NCBI GenBank assembly: GCA_002414205.1
Contig: DHYQ01000037.1
Coordinates: 50,275-60,280, forward strand
Origin: Gallionellaceae bacterium UBA5126
GTDB lineage: Bacteria > Pseudomonadota > Gammaproteobacteria > Burkholderiales > Gallionellaceae
DNA length: 10,006 nucleotides
Direction: 5' to 3'
Shown: positions 1 to 7,083 of the stretch, one piece after another
How positions within the stretch are numbered: the stretch's first letter is position 1
Layout of the letters: every line of letters starts with the position of its first letter
Notes under the pieces: generated by a model
What the model was told of the DNA's origin: nothing
The model's database searches: none
The model's input: the letters and a program-made list of their open reading frames with translations, nothing else
Position numbers and translations under genes: made by a program

Positions 1-1782
1 ATGGTTGTTAGGCGTTTTCTTCAGGGCATCCTTCAAGATGTCTTCAGCCTGTACGTCACGACCAAAACTCAGGAACAGACGCGCCTCTTCAATGGGATCT
101 TCCTCATCTTCCGCGTCGTCTTGCAAAGGCGTGTGATAGCTGCCGGTATTTTGGCCGGGATACATTGGCGGGATATTGCTGGAGGTCTCTTCGATGTCTT
201 CCTGACGCGCGTTGTCGCCAGCCATGCTCAAGGCATTGTCATCCTCATCTTCATCTCTGGTGAAGGCAGAAGCAAACGATGGGGTTTCGTCAGCAGCCTC
301 GGCCTGTTGTTTCCGACGGCGATTGATGAAGTAAGCTGCACCGCCCAAGGCGGCTAGACCACCCAAACCACCCACCACGTACAACGGGTCAATGCCTTCC
401 ACTGCTTGCACGGCAGGTTGCACCAAGGCCATGGCGTCATCCATCAGCGAGCCTTCGGCTGCGGCGGGGGGAGTGGCAGGTTTGGCGGGTGCGGGGACAC
501 TGGCTGGGCGCGGCATGGAAATCGCGCCGATTTCCTCGATATCCGAACCGGGAACGCCAGAGGTGACGGCACTTCCCGCCAAAGCGGCTACGGCACTGGC
601 GACGCCCGATACCGGGTTGGCAGCAATCGCAGGCGCCGCTGTGGCAGCGGAGGCCTGTTTGACGAGATCCGCCTTCAGCTCGATCAAATGCTGTGCATCG
701 GCTGCGTTTTTCGCGGCCGCTGCGGCACGTGCTTGCGCCTCTTGTGCGGCTTTGGATTGCGCAATCTGATCTTCCACCTTGGCATTTTTGCGATCTTGAG
801 CTGTCGCGGCCTTGTCGGTCGGCGCATCGCCGGTGGACAGTTTCAACATGCCATTTGGATTGGCGGGGGCGGCGGCGGCCTTGTCGGCAACTGCGCTGCC
901 GACTTTGCCGGAACTACTTTGGTTGGTGCTGGGGGCCGCTGTGTCGGTTTTTTCAGTGGGTTGTACGACTGCACCGGCCAGACGTTGCCGATAGGCTTGC
1001 CAATCCTTGGTCTGTACCTGAATTTCTTGTTTGGCGGTGTTTTGTGTCACGCCGTTGATTTCGTCCTGGGTAGGCACGCGCAGGATGGTACCCGCCTTGA
1101 CCCGGTTCATATTGCTGCCGGTAAAGCGATCCGCATTGACCCGGTACATGGCCACGATCATGCGTTCCAGGCTGACATCGGCAGGGCGGGCGTTGGCCGC
1201 GACCTTGCTCAGGGTGTCGCCACGATGCACGGTGACGGTGCCCGCGCTTTCCGTATTGGCGGGGGCGGCTGATTTTTTACCCTTGGGGGTGGGCGTTTTC
1301 TCGACCAGGGTTTGTCGCTCGACCGGTGCTGGATTCGCGCTATCGCCAGCTTGAGGGGCGACCGGTTGAGCTTCGGCAGGCTTGGGTTGTTCCGGGTTGT
1401 AACCCACAGGATCCACCAGGAAGGTGAAATCACGTTGCAGTTTACCGGTCGCCCAGGTCAACTCCACCAGCAAACTGACGAAGGGAACGCTGATGGGTTG
1501 ATCGCTGGTCACCACGATGGTTTTGCCATCATCACTGAGAGTGAACTTGAAGTTGATGCCGCTGGGGTACTCCAAACCGGCAATTTTGTAAGCTTCTGGC
1601 GAAGCCAACTTGGCCAGCAAGTCTACTTTCTCTTCTGTACTGACCGACTCCAGGCCAATTTTGGCTTGGAGCGGTTGTCCCAGCGCCGACGAGACATTAA
1701 TGGCGCCCATACTGACTGCGGATGCTTGTGAAGACCAGGTCAACACTGCCATCCCCAGCAGTTTCATCAGTGATTTCTGCAC
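1..1782 (-). CDS. fimV: FimV-family polar/peptidoglycan-binding protein, N-terminal part (runs off left edge)
   Basis: This is the first 594 residues of a FimV/HubP-type inner-membrane protein; the frame is open to base 1. A GTG start at 1782 is chosen because GGAGG lies 7 bases upstream; an ATG at 1767 is the alternative. Residues 1-22 form a signal peptide ending in a likely SQASA/V cleavage site. The mature N-terminus carries SSALGQPLQAKIGLE, typical of the FimV N-terminal domain. A LysM peptidoglycan-binding domain spans about residues 182-236 (VHRGDTLSKVA). An Ala/Lys/Gln-rich, probably coiled-coil stretch covers about 328-385. One transmembrane helix lies at about 467-486, followed by a basic stop (NRRRKQQ). 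An acidic cytoplasmic region follows, with the family motif EARLFLSFGRD near residue 566. Family members organise the cell pole and support type IV pilus twitching. The missing C-terminus probably holds TPR repeats and the FimV C-terminal motif. Placement downstream of asd matches betaproteobacteria and Pseudomonas. Confidence 0.93.
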   Translation of the reverse strand, partial: MQKSLMKLLGMAVLTWSSQASAVSMGAINVSSALGQPLQAKIGLESVSTEEKVDLLAKLASPEAYKIAGLEYPSGINFKFTLSDDGKTIVVTSDQPISVPFVSLLVELTWATGKLQRDFTFLVDPVGYNPEQPKPAEAQPVAPQAGDSANPAPVERQTLVEKTPTPKGKKSAAPANTESAGTVTVHRGDTLSKVAANARPADVSLERMIVAMYRVNADRFTGSNMNRVKAGTILRVPTQDEINGVTQNTAKQEIQVQTKDWQAYRQRLAGAVVQPTEKTDTAAPSTNQSSSGKVGSAVADKAAAAPANPNGMLKLSTGDAPTDKAATAQDRKNAKVEDQIAQSKAAQEAQARAAAAAKNAADAQHLIELKADLVKQASAATAAPAIAANPVSGVASAVAALAGSAVTSGVPGSDIEEIGAISMPRPASVPAPAKPATPPAAAEGSLMDDAMALVQPAVQAVEGIDPLYVVGGLGGLAALGGAAYFINRRRKQQAEAADETPSFASAFTRDEDEDDNALSMAGDNARQEDIEETSSNIPPMYPGQNTGSYHTPLQDDAEDEEDPIEEARLFLSFGRDVQAEDILKDALKKTPNNH

Positions 1783-1787
1783 GTTTA

Positions 1788-1795
1788 TTCCTCCA
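1788..1795 (-). promoter_or_regulatory. Strong Shine-Dalgarno site fixing the fimV GTG start
   Basis: On the minus strand GGAGG occupies 1790-1794, seven bases before the GTG at 1782. The downstream in-frame ATG at 1767 has no comparable site, so GTG is the better start. It gives a signal peptide with QKSLMK as its basic N-region. Confidence 0.75.
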
Positions 1796-1816
1796 CCCGG
1801 TTGCAAAGCGAGGCGC

Positions 1817-1845
1817 AAAATAGCACCTTACAAATAACTCCACAA
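1817..1845 (-). promoter_or_regulatory. Candidate sigma70 promoter for fimV
   Basis: The minus strand has TTGTGG at 1840-1845, a 17-base spacer, and TATTTT at 1817-1822, between the asd stop and the fimV ribosome-binding site. The boxes match consensus only partly, but the spacing is ideal and the location fits. It would give fimV transcription independent of asd. Inference from sequence only. Confidence 0.35.
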
Positions 1846-1858
1846 GAGGGTTTACTAT

Positions 1859-1876
1859 TCCGGCTCATCCCGGAAG
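1859..1876 (-). repeat. Small hairpin just after asd
   Basis: TTCCGG-CTCATC-CCGGAA is a perfect 6-base stem with a 6-base loop, directly after the asd stop codon. No U-run follows on the minus strand, so it is not a convincing intrinsic terminator. It may protect the asd mRNA 3' end or weakly attenuate read-through into fimV. Confidence 0.4.
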
Positions 1877-1877
1877 G

Positions 1878-2903
1878 TTAGTCCAAGTATTTTGCAATCA
1901 GGATTTCGGCAATTTGCACGCTGTTTAACGCAGCACCCTTGCGCACGTTGTCGCTGACCACCCAGAAATCCAGCCCCAGTGGATGGGAAATGTCTTCACG
2001 AATCCGGCCCACATAGCTCGCATCGTTGCCTGCGGCTTCAATCGCAGTGGGATAACCACCAGGCTTGCGCTCATCCATGACGATCACGCCAGGGGCTTTT
2101 TCCAACAGGGCACGGGCTTCTTCTGCGCTGATCTTGTTGCGGGTTTCGATATGCACGGCTTCAGAGTGACCATAGAACACCGGCACGCGCACGGCGGTGG
2201 GATTCACCTGAATGCGGTCGTCTTCCATGATCTTCTTGGTTTCCCACACCATCTTCATTTCTTCCTTGGTGTAGCCGTTTTCCATGAACACGTCGATTTG
2301 CGGCAACACATTGAAAGCAATGCGTTTTGGATACACTTCCACCACCGGATCCTGCGAGTTGAACAGGGCGCGGGTTTGCTCGGCCAATTCGTCAATGGCT
2401 TCCTTGCCAGTGCCGGACACGGCTTGATAAGTCGCCACGTTGATGCGGGTGATGCCCACGGCGTCGTAAATCGGCTTCAAGGCCACCAGCATTTGAATGG
2501 TGGAGCAGTTGGGGTTGGCGATGATGCCGCGATTCTTGTATTGGGCGATGGCGTGCGGATTGACTTCCGGCACCACCAGCGGGATGTCGCGGTCGTAGCG
2601 GAAGTGCGCGGTGTTGTCGATCACCACGCAACCGGCAGCGGCGGCGATGGGCGCGTATTTTTCCGACACGCTGCCACCGGCGGAGAACAGGCCGATTTGC
2701 GCCTTGGCAAAATCGAATTGATCCACGTCAATCACGGTCAGCTCTTCACCGTTAAACGTCACCTTGGAGCCAGCAGAGCGGCTGGAAGCCAGTGGATACA
2801 GGTTGCGCACGGGGAACTTGCGTTGTTCCAGAATGGCCAGCATGGCCTCACCCACCGCGCCAGTGGCGCCCAAGATACATACGTCGTACTGCTTGCTCAT
2901 CAT
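1878..2903 (-). CDS. asd: Aspartate-semialdehyde dehydrogenase
   Basis: This cytosolic enzyme reduces aspartyl-4-phosphate to aspartate semialdehyde with NADPH. It is the branch point to lysine/diaminopimelate, threonine and methionine. The 341-residue protein starts with the nucleotide-binding motif GATGAVG (12-18). The catalytic cysteine is C133 in NPNCST, with Q160 in TYQAVSGTG and the substrate-binding segment RVPVFYGHSE (R239, H246). All key residues are present, so it should be active. Length and motifs place it in the shorter ASADH class (about 335-345 residues) rather than the E. coli class of about 370. ATG codons at 2903 and 2900 are adjacent; AAGGAA lies just upstream and either could serve. 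It follows leuB after a 116-base gap that contains a large hairpin, and precedes fimV. Asd genes commonly lie between leuB and fimV in beta- and gammaproteobacteria. Confidence 0.97.
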   Translation of the reverse strand: MMSKQYDVCILGATGAVGEAMLAILEQRKFPVRNLYPLASSRSAGSKVTFNGEELTVIDVDQFDFAKAQIGLFSAGGSVSEKYAPIAAAAGCVVIDNTAHFRYDRDIPLVVPEVNPHAIAQYKNRGIIANPNCSTIQMLVALKPIYDAVGITRINVATYQAVSGTGKEAIDELAEQTRALFNSQDPVVEVYPKRIAFNVLPQIDVFMENGYTKEEMKMVWETKKIMEDDRIQVNPTAVRVPVFYGHSEAVHIETRNKISAEEARALLEKAPGVIVMDERKPGGYPTAIEAAGNDASYVGRIREDISHPLGLDFWVVSDNVRKGAALNSVQIAEILIAKYLD

Positions 2904-2934
2904 TATTTCCTTGTCAAATCAATTGAATCTTTGG

Positions 2935-3013
2935 GAGAAGGGGGAAGGGGGAAGAGAGAAGGGTAGGTCGCAGCACAAGGTTTACCCTTCTCCCTTCCCT
3001 CTTTTCCCTTCCC
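2935..3013. repeat. Long polypurine/polypyrimidine inverted repeat with G-quadruplex potential
   Basis: Two 31-base arms (2935-2965 and 2983-3013) flank a 17-base loop (2966-2982). The arms are almost pure purine on one strand and pyrimidine on the other. Aligned by hand they pair with about three mismatches and two G.U pairs. On the minus strand, which is the mRNA sense, the right arm reads as five GGG runs with loops of 2, 6, 2 and 4 bases, a canonical G-quadruplex pattern. The left arm has four G-runs on the plus strand. There is no U-run, so it is not a standard terminator. It may be a dispersed intergenic repeat, an mRNA-stabilising structure, or a site of transcription slowing between leuB and asd. 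Confidence 0.8.
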
Positions 3014-3019
3014 AGCCTT

Positions 3020-4084
3020 TTAAAGGGCCGCCACCACCGCGTCGCCCATTTCCACCGTGCCGATTTTTGCCATGCCTGCTTCGGCGATGTCGCCGGTGCG
3101 GTGGCCTTGTTGCAGGGTTTTGCGCACGGCATTTTCGATGCGCGTCGCCAGGTCTTCGCGGGCAAAGGTGTAGCGCATCATCATCGCCACCGACAAAATC
3201 GTCGCCAGCGGATTGGCAATGTTTTTGCCGGCGATGTCCGGCGCGGAGCCGTGGCAAGGTTCGTACAGCCCCTTGTTGTTGGCATCCAGCGAGGCGGAGG
3301 GCAACATGCCAATCGAGCCGGTCAGCATGGAGGCTTCGTCGGACAAAATGTCGCCGAAGATGTTGCCGGTCAAAATCACGTCAAACTGCTTGGGCGCACG
3401 CACCAACTGCATGGCGGCGTTATCCACGTACATGTGCGACAACTCGACTTCGGGGTATTCCTTGGCCACTTCGGTGACGATTTCGCGCCAGAACATGCTG
3501 GTGTCCAACACGTTGGCCTTGTCCACCGAGCACAGTTTCTTGTTGCGCTTCATGGCGCTTTGGAAACCGACATGCGCCACGCGGCGGATTTCCGACTCGC
3601 TGTAGTGCATGGTGTCAAAGCCCTGGCGTTCGCCATTGTCCAGCGTGCGGATGCCGCGTGGCTGGCCGAAATAAATGTCGCCGGTCAATTCGCGCAGAAT
3701 CATGATGTCCAAGCCCGACACCAGCTCCGGCTTCAGGCTGGAGGCGCTCACCAACTCTGGATACACCAGCGCGGGGCGTAAATTTGCGAACAGATTCAAT
3801 CCTTTGCGAATGCGCAACAGCCCTTGCTCCGGGCGTTGCGGACGGGGCAAATTATCGTACTGATAACCGCCCACCGCGCCCAGCAGCACGGCGTCAGACT
3901 CTTTCGACAACTTCAGCGTCGCTTCCGGTAAGGGATCGCCCGCCGCGTCATAACCGGCCCCGCCGATGTGGGCATATTCCATTTCGATGGACAAACCATC
4001 ACTGCGCAAGGCTTCCATTACCTTGACCGCTTGGGCCACGATTTCCGGGCCGATCCCGTCACCGGGCAAAACTGCGATTTTCAT
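3020..4084 (-). CDS. leuB: 3-isopropylmalate dehydrogenase
   Basis: LeuB oxidises and decarboxylates 3-isopropylmalate to 2-oxoisocaproate with NAD+, the third step of leucine synthesis, in the cytosol. The 354-residue length is normal for the family. GDGIGPEI at 8-15 is the N-terminal signature. Substrate-binding arginines sit in [14 protein letters not shown] (R93, R103) and RELTGD (R131), with Y138 and K189 nearby. Metal ligands are D221 and, in [15 protein letters not shown]245 and D249. The nucleotide-binding segment [12 protein letters not shown] lies near 275-286. The ATG at 4084 directly abuts the TAA of the upstream HEPN gene (TAAATG), with GAGG eight bases before it inside that gene. 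This implies cotranscription and probable translational coupling. The gene normally follows leuD directly; here two extra genes intervene. Confidence 0.98.
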   Translation of the reverse strand: MKIAVLPGDGIGPEIVAQAVKVMEALRSDGLSIEMEYAHIGGAGYDAAGDPLPEATLKLSKESDAVLLGAVGGYQYDNLPRPQRPEQGLLRIRKGLNLFANLRPALVYPELVSASSLKPELVSGLDIMILRELTGDIYFGQPRGIRTLDNGERQGFDTMHYSESEIRRVAHVGFQSAMKRNKKLCSVDKANVLDTSMFWREIVTEVAKEYPEVELSHMYVDNAAMQLVRAPKQFDVILTGNIFGDILSDEASMLTGSIGMLPSASLDANNKGLYEPCHGSAPDIAGKNIANPLATILSVAMMMRYTFAREDLATRIENAVRKTLQQGHRTGDIAEAGMAKIGTVEMGDAVVAAL

Positions 4085-4567
4085 TTACGTTTCCTCTTTG
4101 GTTCCAGCACCCTGTCCATAATGTTTCAAGACAAAGTCATTCAAGTTTTTCAGTACGTCCAGCAAGTAAGCCGTGCTTTGCAACAAAAGGTCAAAATGGC
4201 GCGATTTTTCGTCATCGCCTTCCGAGTAATCGTGTGTTGCGGCATTGCGCAGATCGCGTACCTGTTGCCAGTGCTGCATGTCATCCAGCAACTCAATTTG
4301 TTCCATGTAATTCAGCACATAGGTGAAGGTGCGCACATCTTCATTTTCGATGCAGGCAATCATTTTCATGGCGGCAGCAAGATGATCCTGCAATTCGGCA
4401 AAACGCATCTTGAAGGCTGCCAACGATTCAAGTTGCTCCTCACTCCAGTTGGCAAAGGGTGTTTCTACCTTCCACCAGCGTTGCACACGATTCTGCGAAA
4501 ACAACAAATTTCCTTGCATGCGCGCCAGATGACGCGACTTTTCATGCAGGGCCGTGATGAGTTGCAT
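4085..4567 (-). CDS. HEPN-domain protein, HepT-like putative toxin RNase of an MNT-HEPN pair
   Basis: This 160-residue, mostly helical protein has the HEPN RNase motif RNAATHDY (R107, H112, Y114), i.e. R-x4-H-x-Y as in HepT toxins. It belongs to the nucleotidyltransferase substrate-binding (HI0074/HepT) group. In characterised MntA/HepT systems the HEPN protein is an RNA-cleaving toxin, silenced when the partner adds AMP to the motif tyrosine. The ATG at 4567 lies 2 bases after the TGA of the MNT gene. A GTG at 4573 overlapping that TGA, with AGGG eight bases upstream, is a possible alternative start. The open frame extends to 4684, but that region overlaps the MNT gene and lacks family character. 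The stop abuts leuB. Hand-counted 60-base lines are about 43-52% GC versus 63-68% in leuD and leuC, suggesting horizontal transfer. Function is inferred from motif and partner. Confidence 0.85.
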   Translation of the reverse strand: MQLITALHEKSRHLARMQGNLLFSQNRVQRWWKVETPFANWSEEQLESLAAFKMRFAELQDHLAAAMKMIACIENEDVRTFTYVLNYMEQIELLDDMQHWQQVRDLRNAATHDYSEGDDEKSRHFDLLLQSTAYLLDVLKNLNDFVLKHYGQGAGTKEET

Positions 4568-4569
4568 GC

Positions 4570-4860
4570 TCACAGCGCAATCCCTGTTTGCAAGGCAATG
4601 TGGTCTATGGCGCGACGCTTGTCGGGGTCGGCCAGTACCAAATCCACCGGGTAGGGCAAAGCCCGCTCCAGTGCTCCCAGGCAATTTACCCGCCGCATGT
4701 AGTCATCACTGTGCTGCGCCGGGGTGACATACAAATCCACATCCCCACCACGCTTTTGGTCATCCACCCGCGAGCCGAACAGCCAAATCTCGGCATCTGC
4801 GCCAAAGTGGGCGGCGATGATGCTTTTGATTTGTTGTTGCTCGTCGGGCGTCAGGCGCAT
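4570..4860 (-). CDS. MNT-domain minimal nucleotidyltransferase, MntA-like putative antitoxin
   Basis: This 96-residue protein of the DNA polymerase beta superfamily (HI0073/MntA type) has the catalytic signature G29-S30, nine residues, then D40-V-D42, with a third acidic residue at D73 (PVDLVL). All three metal-binding acids are present, so it should be active. In the studied MntA/HepT family such proteins transfer AMP from ATP to the HEPN toxin and neutralise it. The ATG at 4860 lies three bases after the leuD stop (TAA-ACC-ATG), with only a weak Shine-Dalgarno match inside leuD. The HEPN gene follows after 2 bases. Length matches typical MNT antitoxins (about 95-140). GC is about 55-60% in sampled lines, between the leu genes and the HEPN gene. 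A housekeeping nucleotidyltransferase role cannot be excluded. Confidence 0.87.
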   Translation of the reverse strand: MRLTPDEQQQIKSIIAAHFGADAEIWLFGSRVDDQKRGGDVDLYVTPAQHSDDYMRRVNCLGALERALPYPVDLVLADPDKRRAIDHIALQTGIAL

Positions 4861-4863
4861 GGT

Positions 4864-5499
4864 TTAAGCCAGCCAGGGCTGGGCGGCGTGGTAACGGGCT
4901 TCAAACGCCTGGATGTCGGCGACGTGTTGCAGGGTCAGGCCGATGTCGTCCAAGCCGTTCAGCAGACAATGCTTGCGGAAAGGATCCACCTCGAAGTCGT
5001 AGCCGGAGCCATCGGGCAGGGCGACGCGCTGGTTTTCCAGATCGACAGTCAACTGGAAGCCGGATTGTGCCGCCGTGGCTTGGAACAGGGCATCGACCTG
5101 TTCGGCAGACAAGCGTATGGGTAGCAGACCGTTCTTGAAGCAGTTGTTGAAAAAAATATCGGCGAAGCTGGGGGCGATGATGGCGCGGAAGCCGTAGTCT
5201 TCCAGTGCCCAAGGCGCATGTTCCCGCGACGAGCCGCAGCCGAAATTTTCCCGCGCCAGCAGGATTTGCGCGCCTTGATAGCGCGGCTGGTTCAACACGA
5301 AATCAGGATTGAGCGGACGGGCGCTGTTGTCCATGCCCGGCTCGCCGTGATCCAGATAGCGCCATTCGTCAAAGGCATTCGGGCCGAAACCGGCGCGCTG
5401 GATCGACTTCAAAAATTGTTTGGGAATAATCGCGTCGGTATCGACGTTGGCGCGATCCAGTGGGGCCACCACGCTGTTTAATAAAGTAAATTTACGCAT
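4864..5499 (-). CDS. leuD: 3-isopropylmalate dehydratase small subunit
   Basis: LeuD is the swivelling small subunit of isopropylmalate isomerase. With LeuC it converts 2-isopropylmalate to 3-isopropylmalate in leucine synthesis. The 211-residue length is typical. Diagnostic motifs are [14 protein letters not shown] (18-31), [15 protein letters not shown] (85-99) and [17 protein letters not shown] (112-128). The ATG at 5499 is two bases after the TAA of the entericidin-like gene (TAATCATG). There is no well-placed ribosome-binding site; the nearest purine-rich stretch (GGAAAAGG) is about 14 bases upstream, inside that small gene. Translation is therefore probably coupled to it. Its own stop is three bases before the MNT gene. 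The enzyme needs LeuC and LeuD in equal amounts, so the intervening lipoprotein gene is functionally notable. Confidence 0.98.
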   Translation of the reverse strand: MRKFTLLNSVVAPLDRANVDTDAIIPKQFLKSIQRAGFGPNAFDEWRYLDHGEPGMDNSARPLNPDFVLNQPRYQGAQILLARENFGCGSSREHAPWALEDYGFRAIIAPSFADIFFNNCFKNGLLPIRLSAEQVDALFQATAAQSGFQLTVDLENQRVALPDGSGYDFEVDPFRKHCLLNGLDDIGLTLQHVADIQAFEARYHAAQPWLA

Positions 5500-5501
5500 G
5501 A

Positions 5502-5621
5502 TTATTTCGCGGCCTTTTCCAATTTTTCGCCACCTTTTTGAATATCCCGGCCCAGCCCTTCCATGGCGTTGCAGCCTGCCAGCAAGGCGAACGCAGTCAA
5601 TACCAAAATCAGTTTTTTCAT
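5502..5621 (-). CDS. Entericidin A/B-family small lipoprotein
   Basis: A 39-residue protein encoded between leuC and leuD. It starts [20 protein letters not shown], a lipoprotein signal peptide with the lipobox LAGC and lipidated C17. It continues with the entericidin-like tail [18 protein letters not shown]. Similarity to EcnB is clear from the pattern NxMxGxGxDIQKxGEKxExAA. Entericidins are tiny envelope lipoproteins; in E. coli EcnA and EcnB are described as an antidote/toxin pair affecting lysis, but most homologues are uncharacterised. A ribosome-binding site AAGGA lies seven to eight bases upstream and overlaps the leuC stop. The ATG follows the leuC TAA by 10 bases, and the stop is two bases before leuD. 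An entericidin-type gene between leuC and leuD is, to my recollection, also seen in other betaproteobacteria. Confidence 0.9.
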   Translation of the reverse strand: MKKLILVLTAFALLAGCNAMEGLGRDIQKGGEKLEKAAK

Positions 5622-5631
5622 TTTCCAGTCC

Positions 5632-7035
5632 TTAAATTTTGCTCACGTCCACAAAATGCCCGGCAATGGCGGCGGCGGCGGCCATGGCGGGGCTGACCAG
5701 ATGGGTGCGTCCGCCTTGTCCTTGCCGCCCTTCAAAGTTGCGGTTGGAGGTGGAGGCGCAGCGCTCGCCGGGGTTCAGGCGGTCGTCATTCATGGCCAGG
5801 CACATGGAGCAACCGGGGTCGCGCCATTCAAAACCGGCGGCGATGAAAATCTTGTCCAGCCCTTCCGCTTCGGCTTGCGCCTTGACCAGCCCGGAGCCGG
5901 GCACGGCCAGCGCCAGCGTGACATTGGCGGCAATGTGCTTGCCCTGAATCACGGCAGCAGCGGCGCGCAAGTCTTCGATGCGGGAATTGGTGCAGGAGCC
6001 GATAAACACCTTGTCGATTTGAATTGCGCTGATGGGGGTGTTGGCCTGCAAGCCCATATAGGCCAGGGCACGCTCCCAGTCGGCACGCTTCACGGCGTCC
6101 GGCGCGCTGGCCGGGGCGGGCACGCAGCCATCCACGGCCACCACCATTTCCGGCGAGGTGCCCCAAGTCACTTGCGGGCGAATCTCGGCGGCGTTCAGTT
6201 CCACCACGGCGTCAAAGGCAGCGCCGTCGTCGGAATGCAGGGTGCGCCAGTAGGAGGCGGCTTGATCCCATTGCTCGGCAGTTGGCGCGAAGGGGCGGCC
6301 CTTAACGTAGTCCAGGGTGGTGTCGTCCACCGCCACCAGCCCGGCGCGGGCACCGGCTTCAATCGCCATGTTGCACAGGGTCATGCGGCCTTCCATGCTC
6401 AAGCCGCGAATGGCGGAGCCTGCAAATTCAATCGCATAGCCTGTGCCGCCCGCCGTGCCAATCACGCCGATAATCGCCAGCGCGATGTCCTTGGCGGTCA
6501 CGCCTGCGCCCAGCGCGCCATCGACCTTGACCAGCATGACTTTGGATTTTTTCGCCACCAGACATTGCGTGGCCATGACGTGCTCGACTTCCGAAGTGCC
6601 GATGCCATGTGCCAGCGCGGCAAACGCGCCGTGGGTGCTGGTATGCGAATCGCCGCACACCACGGTCATGCCGGGCAGCGTCGCGCCCTGTTCCGGGCCG
6701 ACCACATGCACGATGCCCTGACGCACGTCGGACATCTTGAATTCGGTCACGCCAAAGTCGGCGCAGTTTTGATCCAGGGTTTCCACTTGCAGGCGGGAAA
6801 TTGGGTCGGCGATACCTTGCTCGCGCCCGGTGGTGGGCACATTGTGATCGGCCACGGCCAGAATGGAGGCGGTGCGCCACAGCTTGCGCCCGGCCAGCTT
6901 TAGCCCCTCAAAGGCTTGCGGGCTGGTAACTTCGTGTACCAGATGGCGGTCGATATAGATCAACGCCGTTCCGTCGGCATCCTGCCGCACCAGATGGGCG
7001 TTCCAGAGTTTGTCGTAAAGGGTTTGTGGCTTCAT
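5632..7035 (-). CDS. leuC: 3-isopropylmalate dehydratase large subunit
   Basis: LeuC is the aconitase-family large subunit that carries the [4Fe-4S] cluster of isopropylmalate isomerase and works with LeuD. The 467-residue length is standard. Cluster ligands are C348 in GSCTNSR, and C409 and C412 in DPGCSMC. Other aconitase motifs are [16 protein letters not shown] (126-141) and the N-terminal [14 protein letters not shown] (29-42). The ATG at 7035 gives the canonical N-terminus [14 protein letters not shown]. No strong Shine-Dalgarno is visible upstream. It heads the leu operon, 48 bases after rdgB, with no room for a leucine-rich leader peptide. Attenuation of the enterobacterial type is therefore not seen. 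Confidence 0.98.
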   Translation of the reverse strand: MKPQTLYDKLWNAHLVRQDADGTALIYIDRHLVHEVTSPQAFEGLKLAGRKLWRTASILAVADHNVPTTGREQGIADPISRLQVETLDQNCADFGVTEFKMSDVRQGIVHVVGPEQGATLPGMTVVCGDSHTSTHGAFAALAHGIGTSEVEHVMATQCLVAKKSKVMLVKVDGALGAGVTAKDIALAIIGVIGTAGGTGYAIEFAGSAIRGLSMEGRMTLCNMAIEAGARAGLVAVDDTTLDYVKGRPFAPTAEQWDQAASYWRTLHSDDGAAFDAVVELNAAEIRPQVTWGTSPEMVVAVDGCVPAPASAPDAVKRADWERALAYMGLQANTPISAIQIDKVFIGSCTNSRIEDLRAAAAVIQGKHIAANVTLALAVPGSGLVKAQAEAEGLDKIFIAAGFEWRDPGCSMCLAMNDDRLNPGERCASTSNRNFEGRQGQGGRTHLVSPAMAAAAAIAGHFVDVSKI

Positions 7036-7063
7036 AACGCGGTCGTATTTTCAAGAGCGCGCG

Positions 7064-7072
7064 ATTATGCCA
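7064..7072 (-). promoter_or_regulatory. Candidate extended -10 promoter for the leu operon
   Basis: The minus strand has TGGCATAAT, an extended -10 element (TGn plus CATAAT), in the 48-base rdgB-leuC gap. No good -35 box lies 16-18 bases upstream; that region is the rdgB 3' end. The predicted start would leave a leader of roughly 20 bases before the leuC ATG. Read-through from rdgB is an alternative. Confidence 0.35.
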
Positions 7073-7083
7073 CAGACTACCCC

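Noticed and set aside
406..1272. Plus-strand frame opposite fimV (288 codons) and the overlapping Ala-rich frame at 392-769
   Set aside because: Low-complexity shadows of the Ala/Pro-rich fimV linker; fimV reads continuously on the minus strand with signal peptide, LysM and membrane helix.
1983..2966. 327-codon open frame on the plus strand opposite asd
   Set aside because: It mirrors the codon structure of asd on the other strand, is very rich in His and Gly, has no recognisable family, and asd is certain.
3014..3026. Small palindrome CCTTTTAAAGG over the leuB stop codon
   Set aside because: Only five paired bases around one central base and AT-rich; likely chance.
4568..4684. N-terminal extension of the HEPN gene into the MNT gene
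   Set aside because: The residues are an out-of-phase reading of the MNT gene; starts at 4567 or 4573 fit the compact operon better.
5563..6903. 446-codon open frame on the plus strand opposite leuC
   Set aside because: Long antisense frames are expected in GC-rich genes; the product is His/Gly/Gln-rich with no domain, and leuC is unambiguous.
7036..7083. Search for a leucine leader peptide or attenuator before leuC
   Set aside because: The 48-base gap has no Leu-rich short frame and no terminator/antiterminator pair.
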